A DNA stretch of 64,000 bases from Limnephilus marmoratus (lineage: Eukaryota; Arthropoda; Insecta; Trichoptera; Limnephilidae): contig OU862927.1 in NCBI GenBank assembly GCA_917880885.1, positions 41,443,571 to 41,507,570 on the forward strand, in the 5' to 3' direction. The stretch's first letter is position 1, and every line of letters begins with the position of its first letter. The notes beneath the pieces are model-generated. The model was not told the origin of the DNA and did not search any database. It saw only the letters and a list, made by a program, of their open reading frames with translations. Below are positions 53,615 to 63,827 of this stretch, piece after piece. The translations under genes and the position numbers were made by a program.

Positions 53615-53818
53615 ACCAAAGCAGCCTACAAACCCGCAATCGACAAGATGAACGCCTTTAAGGAAGTCATTTTCAACTTGGCGAACAAGGTGTACCTTAG
53701 TAAGGAATATCCACTGGCCCCCGACTTCACGAACAACGCCATTCATCTGTTCAGCAGCGATGCGGAAAACATCGATTTCAGCGAAAACACTGCGGCAGCT
53801 GAAAAAATAAACTCTTGG
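53615..53818 (+). CDS. Serpin, exon 3
   Basis: 68 codons, phase 0 at both ends (donor GTGAGA at 53819). The peptide includes 'EVIFNLANKVYLSKEYPLAP', the strand s2A region with the 'ANxxYL' signature, then helix E/F1 with 'AIHLFSSDAENIDFSE' and the ending 'AAEKINSW', which leads into the conserved 'W(V/I)ExxT' of the next exon. Confidence 0.93.
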
Positions 53819-54812
53819 GTGAGATGAAAATGCTAACGTTAACAACTTTAATAATTTCCTTAACATTGGCTCCTCCTTTGCTGTTAATACATACTCCCAA
53901 CTATTTGCCATGCCCTTATTATTTATGTACTGTGTCTTCCTCCCAAACAAGTGCTTGTAGGATACGCTGGATACAATCACCCAGCGCTTGCCACCTCGTG
54001 GACTTTCACCAACCTGTCCCATTGCCTTGTCTATATTTTGTAATACTAATACATATTGTATCTTGTATTTACCGCTAAGCACTTGCATACTGCTTACCAA
54101 CAACGTATGCAGGGACATTGGAGGTCTAAATTCGTTCAAAACTAAATGTAGCTTTGATCTTTCAAAAAAATTAGAATCCTTGCGAGAGCCTTGAAGGAGT
54201 AACCATCTGTTACTTTTACCAGGGCGGGTAAGTGGTAGATAACCTCCAAGGTCAATATATTTGGCAAAGTCACACATATTTCAGCCGATGAAGTAACATT
54301 AGTGAATGTTAGCACTGAATATCTTTGACCCACTATAATATTAGAAATAAATAAAATAATAGCATCTTTAAAACCAAATGCATGTGCATACACTCAAATG
54401 CAAAACAATGCTAAATATCTCCATAAAATTGTTTCCTATTTTATCAAAATTAATCGATCAGTGTGTAAAGAGGGAGCATTTCCAGATAACTGAAAAACGT
54501 AAAGGTTATTCATGAAGGTGGGTTCAAAACGAGTACCTCATTATTATTATTGCCAAATAAATTTAAAAAAAAAGTGTATATTAAAGTCTCGTACATTTAA
54601 ATTACTTGATCGAAAACTGGGGAAACGCGTATGAAATATATATAAATGAATTACAAGCAATACATATACAATGCAATAATCCAATAATCAAAAAATATTT
54701 TCTCTACAGGATCCAGAACAACCACAAAAATTTAATATGGAAACAAACTATGTTTTACAATTAAGAAAACTAAATGAATTCAGATATGTTTTTAGATTTT
54801 CACGGCCAAAAG

Positions 54813-55206
54813 TATTTTCTTTATTTGTTTTGGGATGTTATGCCGTATTGCGCTACCTCCTTCTTTAGCCAACGTTTCGGACAGCGTTGCAGTGTCCATC
54901 ATCAGGGCAGTTCCGGCATCATTGAATGACAGTGGATTCGAGGAACAGTTTTTTGGAACCAGTTCTTATTGTAGCACGCCTGATTACGGAGGCAATTGAA
55001 ATCTACAACCATTCTGAAGTATTCTCTAATACCTGCTCGTAGTGTAGTGGAGCTGGCAACACGGTATCGCTTCAAAGTACATAAGAACACATTTCACTAC
55101 TAACAATTACACATCTGCCGGATCTGCCCTGACGATGTCCGAAACGTTGGCTAAAGAAGGAGGTAGCGCAACACGGTATAGCACCCCAAAAACAAATAAC
55201 GAAATA
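54813..55206. mobile_element. Fold-back element, copy 1
   Basis: Arms of about 75 bp are inverted copies: 'GCGCTACCTCCTTCTTTAGC' at 54850 against 'GCTAAAGAAGGAGGTAGCGC' at 55150, with 'CAACGTTTCGGACA' inside. Between them are 240 bp of unique sequence. The same arm forms the tight hairpin at 59910-60037. Target duplication not resolved. Confidence 0.75.
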
Positions 55207-55884
55207 TATGAATTCAATACATCTCTCTATATATACAAAATAAATAATAAACTCATGCATACAAACACAGAATTCATTAAAACGTACACAAACTCTTTTC
55301 ATGACAATACGAAAACATACTATCTTTGGTAAGCAATCCATTGGTTACGAGGGGGGCAAGATATATAATTGAGACGACATTTCAGACGACATTAAAAATG
55401 AAAAAAAACGGCTGAATAGATTTAAAAAAAAATCATTTTTATTCCAAATCAACAAAATAATGAATCCGAGTAATATTGTGTTGTAATGTAAAGTGTATTT
55501 ATTTTAGTTTAATGTGTTTAGATATTTCTAGTTTAATAAGTGAAAATAAAATTTTATTTTTTCTAGAATAACTTTAAAAACGTAATGCAAAAACAGATTA
55601 CGACGTAGATTTTGCCCTAACAAGCACAAACAAAACGCTGCATTATTATTTATATTTTCACTGGAAATCTAAGTTTGCTGGAAAAAAATATGTCCGCTGA
55701 ACTGAAAAATAAGCCCGTCTTTATGCTACTACTCTAGTTTGATATAGGTCAAATAATTACCTAGCCTCCATAGGCCAAATTTCCAGCCAGTAGTGTATTT
55801 TTAAAGGTCATTTTCATGTACCCACGTAATACGCAAAACCAATTAATAATTACTGATCTTTTCATAATTTTGTTTGATGTGCCC

Positions 55885-57740
55885 AGGAATTTGGTGAAGT
55901 CATCACATCCACGATGGATGGCTTCATCCAATCTACTGTTAAGGAAACTGGTGTAGGCTGTAGGCTCAAAGCGTGGTTCAGCCGACAATGCGCTGAAGCA
56001 GTGCGACGAAAAAACGCGGCTTACCGAGCCTACATCTAGAATATCCGAAGACAGAACAGCTTACAACAAAATGGCAAAGGAAACCAAGAGAATCATAAAT
56101 AGGTCAAAATTCGAGCACGCCCAGCAGATCAGCAGAAAGCTGGCTGCATGCCCGCATGGCAGGGAGGGGGGAATTCTGGTCGCTTGCGGGCTCAATAGTC
56201 AATAGGTCGCAATTTCTGCAAATTCAGTCTGCCACCTCTTACCAGACCTAACGGCTCACTAGAAAATACCGCCACCGAAAAGGCTAACTTATTAGGTAAA
56301 ATGTTTGCAGATAACTCAACCCTCGATGACCAAGGTGCTGTCCCGACGTCGGTTCCTCACTGCGGTTTTGTATGAAAAAGCTGAGGATCCGGCATCGGGA
56401 AGTACTCCATGTTTCACGAGGGTTTGATGTTAATAAAGCTATTGGGCCTGACGGAATACCTGCCCTAGTACTGCAGAGGTGCGCTACAGAAATAGCTCCA
56501 ATTTTGACGAAGCTTTTTAAAATGTCCATGAAGTCTGACTCTGTGCTCTCTGGTTGGAAAAAAGCGGTTATCCATCCTATTCCAAGGAAGGATGACCGCT
56601 CCAACTACCCGGCCACTACAACAACCAACAACTACAACAACCAACTACAACAACCCGGCCAACTTCCGCCCCATAGCGATCACATCAGTTCCGTCTAAGG
56701 TGATGGAACGTGTGATCAACCACAAAGTGCTCACATACCTCGAGAACAAAATTATTAACGACCGTCAATACGGAGTCCGGCGGAACCGCTCGTGCGGTGA
56801 TCTCCTCGCGAATATGACGCATGTTTGGAGGCGGTGCCTGGAACGTTTTGGTGAGACCAAAACGGTTGCACTGGACATTTCCGAGGCCTTTGACCGGGTT
56901 TGGCACCGAGGACTTGTCAACAAATAGCCTTCTTTCGGACTTCCCGTATTCTTGTGTAAGTGGATTGCCGATTTTTTGAGGAAGAGGTCAATTCAGATGG
57001 TAGCCGATGGTTTCATCTCTTCCTCACACTCGATAAATGCTGACGTCCCACAGGGATCAGTTCTGTCTCGGAATTTGTTTTTGTTGCACATCAACGACCT
57101 TTTGTCATGTGCACCAATTCATTGTTACGCGGATGACAGTACAGTCCACGATAGCTTTTTGATTGACAAGTCCCCAAAAGGCTCACAAACTCCAACGGCT
57201 CGGATGGCTTTGAAGCAAAGAATGGACGGTTACCTCGAGAATGATTTCTCTTGGGGTAAAAATAATCTCGTTGAATTTAATGTTTCACAGACCCAATCTT
57301 GTCTGATTACGTCTAAAAGGGTTCGAAACGAAAATCTGGTCTCCTTCAACGAAAGCAATCTTTCGAAGAGGCCCTCCATTGATATGCTTGGTGTAACCCT
57401 AAGTGAGCAGCTCAGATATGGGGGCTCCATCGAAGCCAGAGTAAAGTTAGCCTCTCAAAAACTGGATGTATTGTACAGGGCCCGCAGATACTTTAATAGT
57501 ACACAAGTGCTAACCCTGTACAAATCAAAAGTGCGTCCCACGGTTGAATTTGGCAGCCACCTCTGGTCGGGAGCTCCAAAATACCCGAAAAATACCCTCG
57601 ACTCTGTGCAGAAATGGGCGGTGCGTTTGATAGATTCCTTCCTCTCCTCAAAAAGATCCTCTACACAGCATCCCAGCGGACATAGGCCCCAAGGGAAATT
57701 ATTTTCCTCAAGGCCTCCTGTGAGGAGTTAATGTAAAAAA
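55885..57740 (+). mobile_element. LINE D1, Jockey-type, 5' truncated, several breaks
   Basis: Translation in order: 'GCRLKAWFSRQCAEAVRRKN' (linker), 'FDVNKAIGPDGIPALVL', 'NFRPIAITSVPSKVMERVIN', 'VALDISEAFDRVWHRGL', 'VPQGSVLSRNLFLLHIND', catalytic 'CYADDSTVHDS', 'IDMLGVTLSEQLRYGG', 'LYKSKVRPTVEFGSHLWSG'. Breaks: stops at about 56037 and 56926, a 46-bp CAACTA-type insertion at 56615-56660, and a deletion of about 120 codons of the tail at 57634. Ends with the family 3' UTR and poly(A). Confidence 0.85.
56952..57731 (+). pseudogene. LINE D1 reverse transcriptase C-terminal part
   Basis: 259 open codons from the palm through the thumb. The catalytic YADD is intact ('CYADDSTV'). At about residue 226 the frame jumps from the 'QKWAVRLID' region straight to 'SFLSSKRSSTQHPSG', skipping the tail present at 11806-12130. 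It then reads into the 3' UTR. Confidence 0.8.
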
Positions 57741-58254
57741 AATGCAATTAAAAAATATTTATTATTTATGCATTGAATCGCTTACTCGTTAATACGGAAT
57801 ATTTTTTCAAACAGATTTAGTTTTATTATTACGAAAAGTGAGTATTTATGGCGGAGGAGACAAAAAAACATGCAAAAAATATGCTTTAACGTTTTAATTT
57901 TGTTAAAATTAATCCACTTATGAAGTAAGTTTTATTTAATATTTCTTAGACAATAAATCAATGCCGCCAATAATAGAAAAAATATTTTTGCCATTTAAAA
58001 CAATAATTTATTCACGTTATTGTGAATGCATTATTGACAAGTTTGTACCTGTATTTATAAGAGCATAACATGGAAAGAAATGTATTAGAATAATTACACG
58101 CTAGATAAACCCTGCTTTGCCAAATAAAATAAATTATAATGACATGCGGTTTTCGTAGTTTGAACCTCAATCCAATAATTCGACGAAGGTAGGTACTTTT
58201 TTGTTTTTATTTTGACGAGAATTTATTTTATAAGATTGGTACTTCCAAAACTGT

Positions 58255-58385
58255 CATATTTGATTGTCTAAAGTTAAAAAAGGAATATTCCGTATTATCC
58301 GTACATCAAACTTCGACAACACGAACGTTCCGTATTATCCGTGAGGTGGACTCTACGCATATTATTTACCAAATAGATACCTTTG
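58255..58385. repeat. Dispersed repeat, related to 7453-7625 and 1-60
   Basis: Shares 'TTAAAAAAGGAATATTCCGT' and 'TTCCGTATTATCCGTGAGG' with the other copies. Non-coding. Confidence 0.5.
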
Positions 58386-58447
58386 TTAGGTACCAAATTT
58401 GATTGATTGTTCTTATAATATACGAAAATGAATATAATATATGTAAT

Positions 58448-58955
58448 GGTGACCCGACAATTCGTCCTGCGATAATTCATCCGGCGACAGTTCATCCTGC
58501 GACAGTTCATCCGGCCGACAGTTCATCCTGCCGACAGTTCATCCTGCCGACAGTTCATCCCGCCGACAATTCATCCGGCGACAATTCATCCTGCCTGATC
58601 ATTTAGAAATTTTTTATTAAGTAAGTATGCAAAGAGGATATACGGCCGTACAACCAAAATCGATATACTTATATCTGAAGGCATCTTGAGTGGAAATCCG
58701 CTGTAAAAATATTTTTACTAACAATAATTTCGACTCTCCGAAGAAGCATGCGTGAATAACCAAATACGACATACTTATACTTATAGGTTAGGTTAGGTAA
58801 GGTTGAATTGTCAGGATGAATTGTCGCCGGATGAACTGTCGGCAGGATGAACTGTCGGCCGGATGAACTGTCGCAGGATGAACTGTCGCCGGATGAATTG
58901 TCGCAGGATGAACTGTCGCCGGATGAATTGTCGCAGGATGAACTGTCATGGAACC
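58448..58955. mobile_element. Foldback-type element made of two inverted minisatellites, 9-bp duplication
   Basis: 508 bp. The left arm is about nine tandem units of 15-16 bp (GACAGTTCATCC plus TGC, GGC or GGCC). The right arm (58803-58955) is about nine inverted units (GGATGAACTGTCGC). They are separated by ~200 bp of single-copy sequence. The outer ends also pair (GGTGACCCGACA against inverted GGTTCCATGACA). ATATGTAAT flanks both sides (58439-58447 and 58956-58964). Inverted tandem-repeat arms and 9-bp duplications are known from Drosophila FB elements, grouped with Mutator-like transposons. No transposase. Confidence 0.8.
58786..58802. repeat. Short TTAGG-type stretch
   Basis: 'AGGTTAGGTTAGGTAAGGTT' lies at the inner border of the right arm of the foldback element. 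It matches two to three units of the usual insect telomere repeat. Short TTAGG runs are common by chance, so no telomeric origin is claimed. Confidence 0.4.
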
Positions 58956-59044
58956 ATATGTAATATATGAAAAATGAGAATTCGAATAAAAAATTGTAAT
59001 AGGTGGCACACGAGCTGTTTGAAAACCGAATATACTGGGATTGA

Positions 59045-59240
59045 ATATATGAAACGAGGGGTGGGGGTTGGCGGAACCGGGGAGCGGGAGAGGGGTGAGG
59101 GAAGGCGGGGAAGGTTGAAGGGGAACTCTAGAGGGGACGGGGACGGAGGGGAACGGGGATGCACGGGAGAGGACATGCAGGGAGAAAATTTATTTCTTTG
59201 AATATGGCATTGCAACGCATGCCGGGAACTGGCTAATTTT
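59045..59240 (-). repeat. G-rich dispersed repeat (inverted partner of 35040-35165)
   Basis: 59052-59190 is ~65% G on the plus strand with many GGGG runs. It is followed by 'GGCATTGCAACGCATGCCGG', which matches 35050-35075 in reverse. Both copies keep a strongly one-sided G/C block, so this asymmetry belongs to the repeat family. Confidence 0.6.
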
Positions 59241-59695
59241 GAAATATGTAAAAAAATGTTTATTGCATTTTGATCTAAAAAATTCCAAAAAAAATATCAT
59301 GTCATCACTCAGTAACCGCTTGAATTTTTTGAAGTGAAAACTTCTTTAGCGCCGTTGTGATTTGAAACTCATACAAAAAAGAGACAAATACATACTCTTG
59401 TCTAATTTTGTTTTTTGAAGGTTTTACTTCTACTGCGTGTGTACTGCAAACTTGTATTTTTTCTATTGTTATCTCCATCAGCAAATTTCACTTTAACAAT
59501 TAAGTAATATTTTGACAGTTCTAACTTTTTAAAACTAACAAAACATGGAGTTTATATTCTCACAATACGAGACCTCTTGTAATGATATGGATACACTGGC
59601 TCTACAACGCAACCAAGCCTCTTGCAGGTGTCAAATAAATAAAAGCCATAAAAATACTTTAAATCGATGGTAAAATTTTCCGTTTCTTTGTTCAG

Positions 59696-59794
59696 ATTGA
59701 GGATAAGACCCACGAGACAATAAAGGAAGTTGTGCAAGCCGCTGATTTGGGCGTTTTAACAGCTCTAGTACTCATCAATACCATTTACTTCAAG
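59696..59794 (+). CDS. Serpin, exon 4
   Basis: 33 codons, phase 0 on both sides (donor GTTGGT). The peptide runs from 'IEDKTHETIKEVV' (helix F to s3A lead, the 'VxxxTxxxI' serpin motif) to 'LGVLTALVLINTIYFK', the strongly conserved strand s3A ('LVLxNAIYFKGxW', completed by exon 5). Confidence 0.93.
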
Positions 59795-59909
59795 GTTGGT
59801 AAATCAACATGATATTATAATATAGCACCTGTAGCATCTGCCCTGACGATGGGCAACATAGCACTGTCTGAAATGTTGCTTTTGTTTGCTTTTCACTGCC
59901 AAAAGCATT

Positions 59910-60037
59910 TTCGTTATTTGTTTTTGGGGTGTTATGCCGTGCTGCGCTACCTCCTTGTTTAGCCAACGTTTCGGACATCGTTGGCTAAAAAAGGAGGTAG
60001 CGCAACACGGCATAACACCCCAAAAACAAATAACGAA
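59910..60037. mobile_element. Fold-back element, copy 2: near-perfect hairpin in serpin intron 4
   Basis: Two ~58-bp arms (59910-59968 and 59979-60037) are inverted copies with about three mismatches around a 10-nt loop (TTTCGGACAT). The arm is the same as in copy 1 at 54813. Sequence outside, from about 59830 ('CATCTGCCCTGACGATG'), also belongs to the family. It starts 115 bp after the exon 4 donor. Confidence 0.85.
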
Positions 60038-63000
60038 AACCTCAGCACAGGTTCTCCTAGTTCACGAAACATAAAATATTACCCACACACATTTCTACCT
60101 TCTCAAACCTACCTTACACCTAACATAATAATTAAAAAAATAATAATAAAAATAATCCTTTTTACCTACGACCACTGAATATTAAGGTTTTTTTTGTACT
60201 TCCATATAAACCATTGTAATAATTTGTAAAATGTGTGTCCAAGAATAGACATAAATAAATAAATAAAGAAGGAAAAAACCCACTATTTGTTTGGTGACAT
60301 TACAATTCGTCATAATACCTCTAAAAGAAATGGCAAGTTGAGCATCAGTATCATCTACCGTCAACACTTCCAAAAGGAAATGAGAGAGCACTGAAGGCAT
60401 CAATTTGGTATGGTAAAAGTAGTTTTAGCTCCAAATAGTCTTGGAAGCACCAGTATTACGATACGTACTTATATGCAACTATTTTATATTGCTCAGGCTG
60501 CGGGTTTGGGGAAACGTCCCGTTGTTTTATATAGAAGTATAACGAAAGTAGGTACTCTTAGGATACGACTTTGTTTCAAATATTAATGCCATATCCAAAG
60601 AATACATTGGAACCATCGATATATTAACTATAGATTAGCCCTCCCATACCCAATACCAATCCCAAAGTGACACCACTTACGAGAAATTTCATAATACAAC
60701 TACCCATCGAATTCCGTTGCATCTCTTGCGTGACGTAGTTGTTGTACTAGGAAGAAATTAAACATTTTTTATCAAATGTTACTTTTCTCGATACACTGCC
60801 TGGAATTCACATGTTATGAACATATTTTTTTAGATATTCATATAAATTATGATTAAATTGTTAATAATAAAGTCAGCGATAGCCCATACCTAAAATGTTT
60901 CTAAAGGCCTGATATTTGTGTTTTAAAAATTATCTTCGCAAAGCTAGTAATTCCGTTATCGCGAACTTGATGGAAAATAAATTAGTTCCACGCAGACCAA
61001 CTAAAGGTGGAAACCAAAGCTTCTTGCGATCTTTTGACTGCGAAATAAAGGACTTTATTTTTGATAAATGTTCTCGTAAACCAATATTTTTGGTTTCGGT
61101 GTTATTTTTAAGACCTACACGCCCTGTCTAGATATATTTGGTCGATGATTGGAACTCTTAATTCCAGAAGGGTAGAAGCTGGGGCTCGTCTTCAGGGTGG
61201 TGAGCGCTGTTCATGTCATTGCTGGCGTCAAGGATAGGTTACCAGATAGTTACCAGTTTAATTGGAAGTGGGGAAGTTAATTTTATTATTAGATGGGCAC
61301 GGTGTTCAGTTTTTTTTATTTTTTAATAATTTTTTTGGTACATACATTGGTAATTTTATAATACATACGGCCTTTTTTTTAAAAGTAGAGAATAATACAA
61401 ATTAGCAGATTAACCAAAAAAATCCCACATAGGCATCGCCAGTTCGTGAGTATAGTTGTGTGTTTTTAAAACAGTTAAAATTTACTCATATACGTAGGTA
61501 CATTATATCTTTGAAGAGATTAAAAAATAAAATAAAATTAACAAAAAAAATTAAATTAGTGCGAACTGAATTACAATTCAAACGACATTTTAAGTTACAT
61601 CAGGTCGATGTCACATTACAGCAAGTAAGTTTTTGCATCAACGGTATTTAGCCAAGACTTTGTAACATTTTTGTATTTGCTGTATGAGGAGATGTTTTTA
61701 CATTCAATTTCTGTAGTCTTATAGAGAGAATTATACATTTTTGGTGTAATGAATTACGCATGTCTTTGCGCTAGCCTAGTTTTACATAGTGGAACTTCAA
61801 ATACATTATTTAAACTATTACTAAATCGGTTTTCGTTTTTTGGAAAAAGAATATTTCGAGAAAATATATATTTTAAACATTGAATACAGTAAATTTTTCT
61901 TATCTCTAACAGTCCAGCTTCTTGGAATAATTGCAGGGAGGGGTAGTTCATATCTTTATGCACCATTATTTTTAGTATTAATTTTTGGGTTATTTCTAGT
62001 GGCTTAATGTGGGTATTATACACCCCCCCCCCATCCAATTATTCCATAAGATACTGACGATTGCACCAAAGCATGATCCACTAATTTCATTCTTTTAATG
62101 TCGATTATGTAATTTAAACGTTTAAAAACATAAGTTAAATACCTAAGTTTATTTACAAGCTTTTCGATGTGATCTGTCCATTTGAGTTGACCGTCTATTA
62201 TAATTCCTAAGTATTTAACTGTATTCCCATTTTTGTACAGTTAGAGCATGAGACAAGATTGCAAGTTTTTTTGTGAAACCTTATATTTAAGGGAGTTAAG
62301 GGTGCCGCCTTTTTGGTATTATAAAATGGAATATAAAGAGTTTTTTCACAGTTCAGAGTTAGAAGGTTTTAATTGAGCCATTCTTTGACAATGGATGTGC
62401 ACTTATTTGCATTTTCAGAGACCTCATCCCAGGATTTACCACGAACTGTAATAATTAGAGTGAACTGTAATTTCCTTTAGAGGTTAACTAGATGTGAAAC
62501 ATTGTCAACAAAACTCACCCGGGACCGATGTAAATGAAGAAACTAGCTATACGGATTGTTTTAATCTTGTGAAGAGCGACCGAGCTGTGTCCAGCCTGGT
62601 CTCCAATTGAAAAGACCTGTCAGGAGCAGGCGATGGAGTAGAGAGATTCCCACGCGTCTATCTCGTTAATATCCGGTAACCGGGTTGTGTTTGATAAAGT
62701 GTTTTTAAATAATGTAACATGATATCACATCATATATATTGCACCTTAAAATAGTGTAACACGTTTAAATGGATGGGGTAATTTAGTAAAGACAATAAAT
62801 CACCTGAATACCTTTACCTGGAAAGTGAATTTTGGAATTATTACATCAGTATTTTCAAAATCCTGAATTGGCATTGGGCTACTATAGAAGAATTTGTTAC
62901 ATAAATGACTCTGGGGAAGTAAGTTCGCTGTAAGGCGCCTGGAAAAGTAAGTTCAAACTGTCTTTTGAAAAGAGTTTCCAGCTTGAGCTTCTATCTCTGA

Positions 63001-63249
63001 TGAGCCACGGGTGACGTCGGCCATCGTATGTGGCTGGTTGATGCATGATTTCGCCATCCTCATTATTATCTTCGTCTTTAGCGTTGAAATCCGCGTGCAT
63101 CAATAATTTTAGATGTTGAAAACTGTAGTAGTACATAGAAGACTAGTATTTATGACTACTCGTACATGACGCTGAAATTCTACAGTCGAGAAATAGAAAA
63201 AATTTCGAATGATACTATTTGTTATTTTTTGTATGTTTTTTTGTCGCAG
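60038..63249 (+). other. Serpin intron 4, distal part
   Basis: 3.2 kb. It holds a minus-strand LINE fragment at 61310-62420 and otherwise AT-rich sequence without recognised elements. Acceptor TTTTTTTGTCGCAG ends at 63249. Confidence 0.7.
61310..62420 (-). mobile_element. LINE fragment (Jockey-type C-terminus) in serpin intron 4
   Basis: The minus strand reads, with frameshifts, 'NTVKYLGIIIDGQLKWTDHI' (about 62220), 'LTYVFKRLN', then the frame 62038-61754 ('THIKPLEITQKLILKIMVHK', 'YPSLQLFQEAGLLEIRKIYC'). It has the same domain order as LINE C1. A T-rich tail at 61310-61330 marks the 3' end. Confidence 0.7.
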
Positions 63250-63390
63250 GGCTCCTGGAAAAATAGGTTCGATCCGGAAATCACCGTTGAAACGAGTTTC
63301 CACGTCAGCGCCACCGATGAGATACCCATTCAGATGATGTACCAGGACAGTGTAAATAAATATAGAGAAAGCGCTGCGTTAGACGCAAAG
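63250..63390 (+). CDS. Serpin, exon 5
   Basis: 47 codons, phase 0 on both sides (acceptor GTCGCAG, donor GTAATA). The peptide begins 'GSWKNRFDPEIT', completing the s3A-gate motif, then 'TSFHVSATDEIPIQMMYQD' (s4C/s3C: the serpin pattern 'xFxxxxxxxxxVxMMxQ'). The remaining ~150 residues, including the hinge and reactive-centre loop that set protease specificity, lie beyond the window. Confidence 0.93.
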
Positions 63391-63404
63391 GTAATAATAT
63401 ATAT

Positions 63405-63825
63405 ATTTTTTTTATTTTTATTAGTAATAGAAGGTACATAAATTACAAATAATTTTTATACAGTAATTAATTACATAGTAGAATATTTGATGTACCCCCA
63501 TAATTAAGCAAGGCTTGTGTGTATGGGGGGGTGTTATTGTATTGCTTTTTTTATATCATTCAGTTTAAGTTTTCAGTATAATTTTTAAGGTGAGTTTTAA
63601 AATTTTTTATATTGGTATTCATGTTTCTAATTTTTTCTGGTAATGAATTAAAAAATTTTGCTCCGAGATATTTATGACTCAATTGTCCAATTTTTTTTTA
63701 ACATTTTGGAGTGGGAAGTATTGATGTTTGTCTAAGACTTCTGTTATTTTTAAAGGGTGCAACTTGATTTTTAATATTATCTTTATAAATTTGTAATGTT
63801 GCATGATAAAAGTATAACCTATAAT
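63405..63825 (-). mobile_element. LINE C 3' end in serpin intron 5
   Basis: Reverse complement of 18660-19060, including the 3' UTR block GGCTTGTGTGTATGGGGGGG (63509-63530) and the last coding codons. It begins only 15 bp after the exon 5 donor and ends at about 63825. Confidence 0.8.
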
Positions 63826-63827
63826 AT

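Larger units (their letters stand above)
53819..59695 (+). other. Serpin intron 3, filled with transposons
   Basis: 5.9 kb. It holds a fold-back element (54813-55206), LINE D1 (55885-57740), a dispersed repeat (58255-58385), the minisatellite foldback element (58448-58955) and a G-rich dispersed repeat (59045-59240). Acceptor TTTCTTTGTTCAG at 59683-59695. Confidence 0.8.

Noticed and set aside
53585..54277. 230-codon minus-strand frame at the serpin exon 3
   Set aside because: It is the antisense shadow of exon 3 extended through intron sequence. The plus-strand exon has serpin motifs and splice signals.
58786..58802. Interstitial telomere
   Set aside because: Only two to three units, a length expected by chance in insect DNA.
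58448..58955. CRISPR-like array
   Set aside because: There are no unique spacers, the units are contiguous, the two arrays are inverted, and the host is an insect.
58403..59009. Frames with repeated 'HPATVHPA' on both strands
   Set aside because: They are translations of the 15-16 bp minisatellite units and do not continue outside the arrays.
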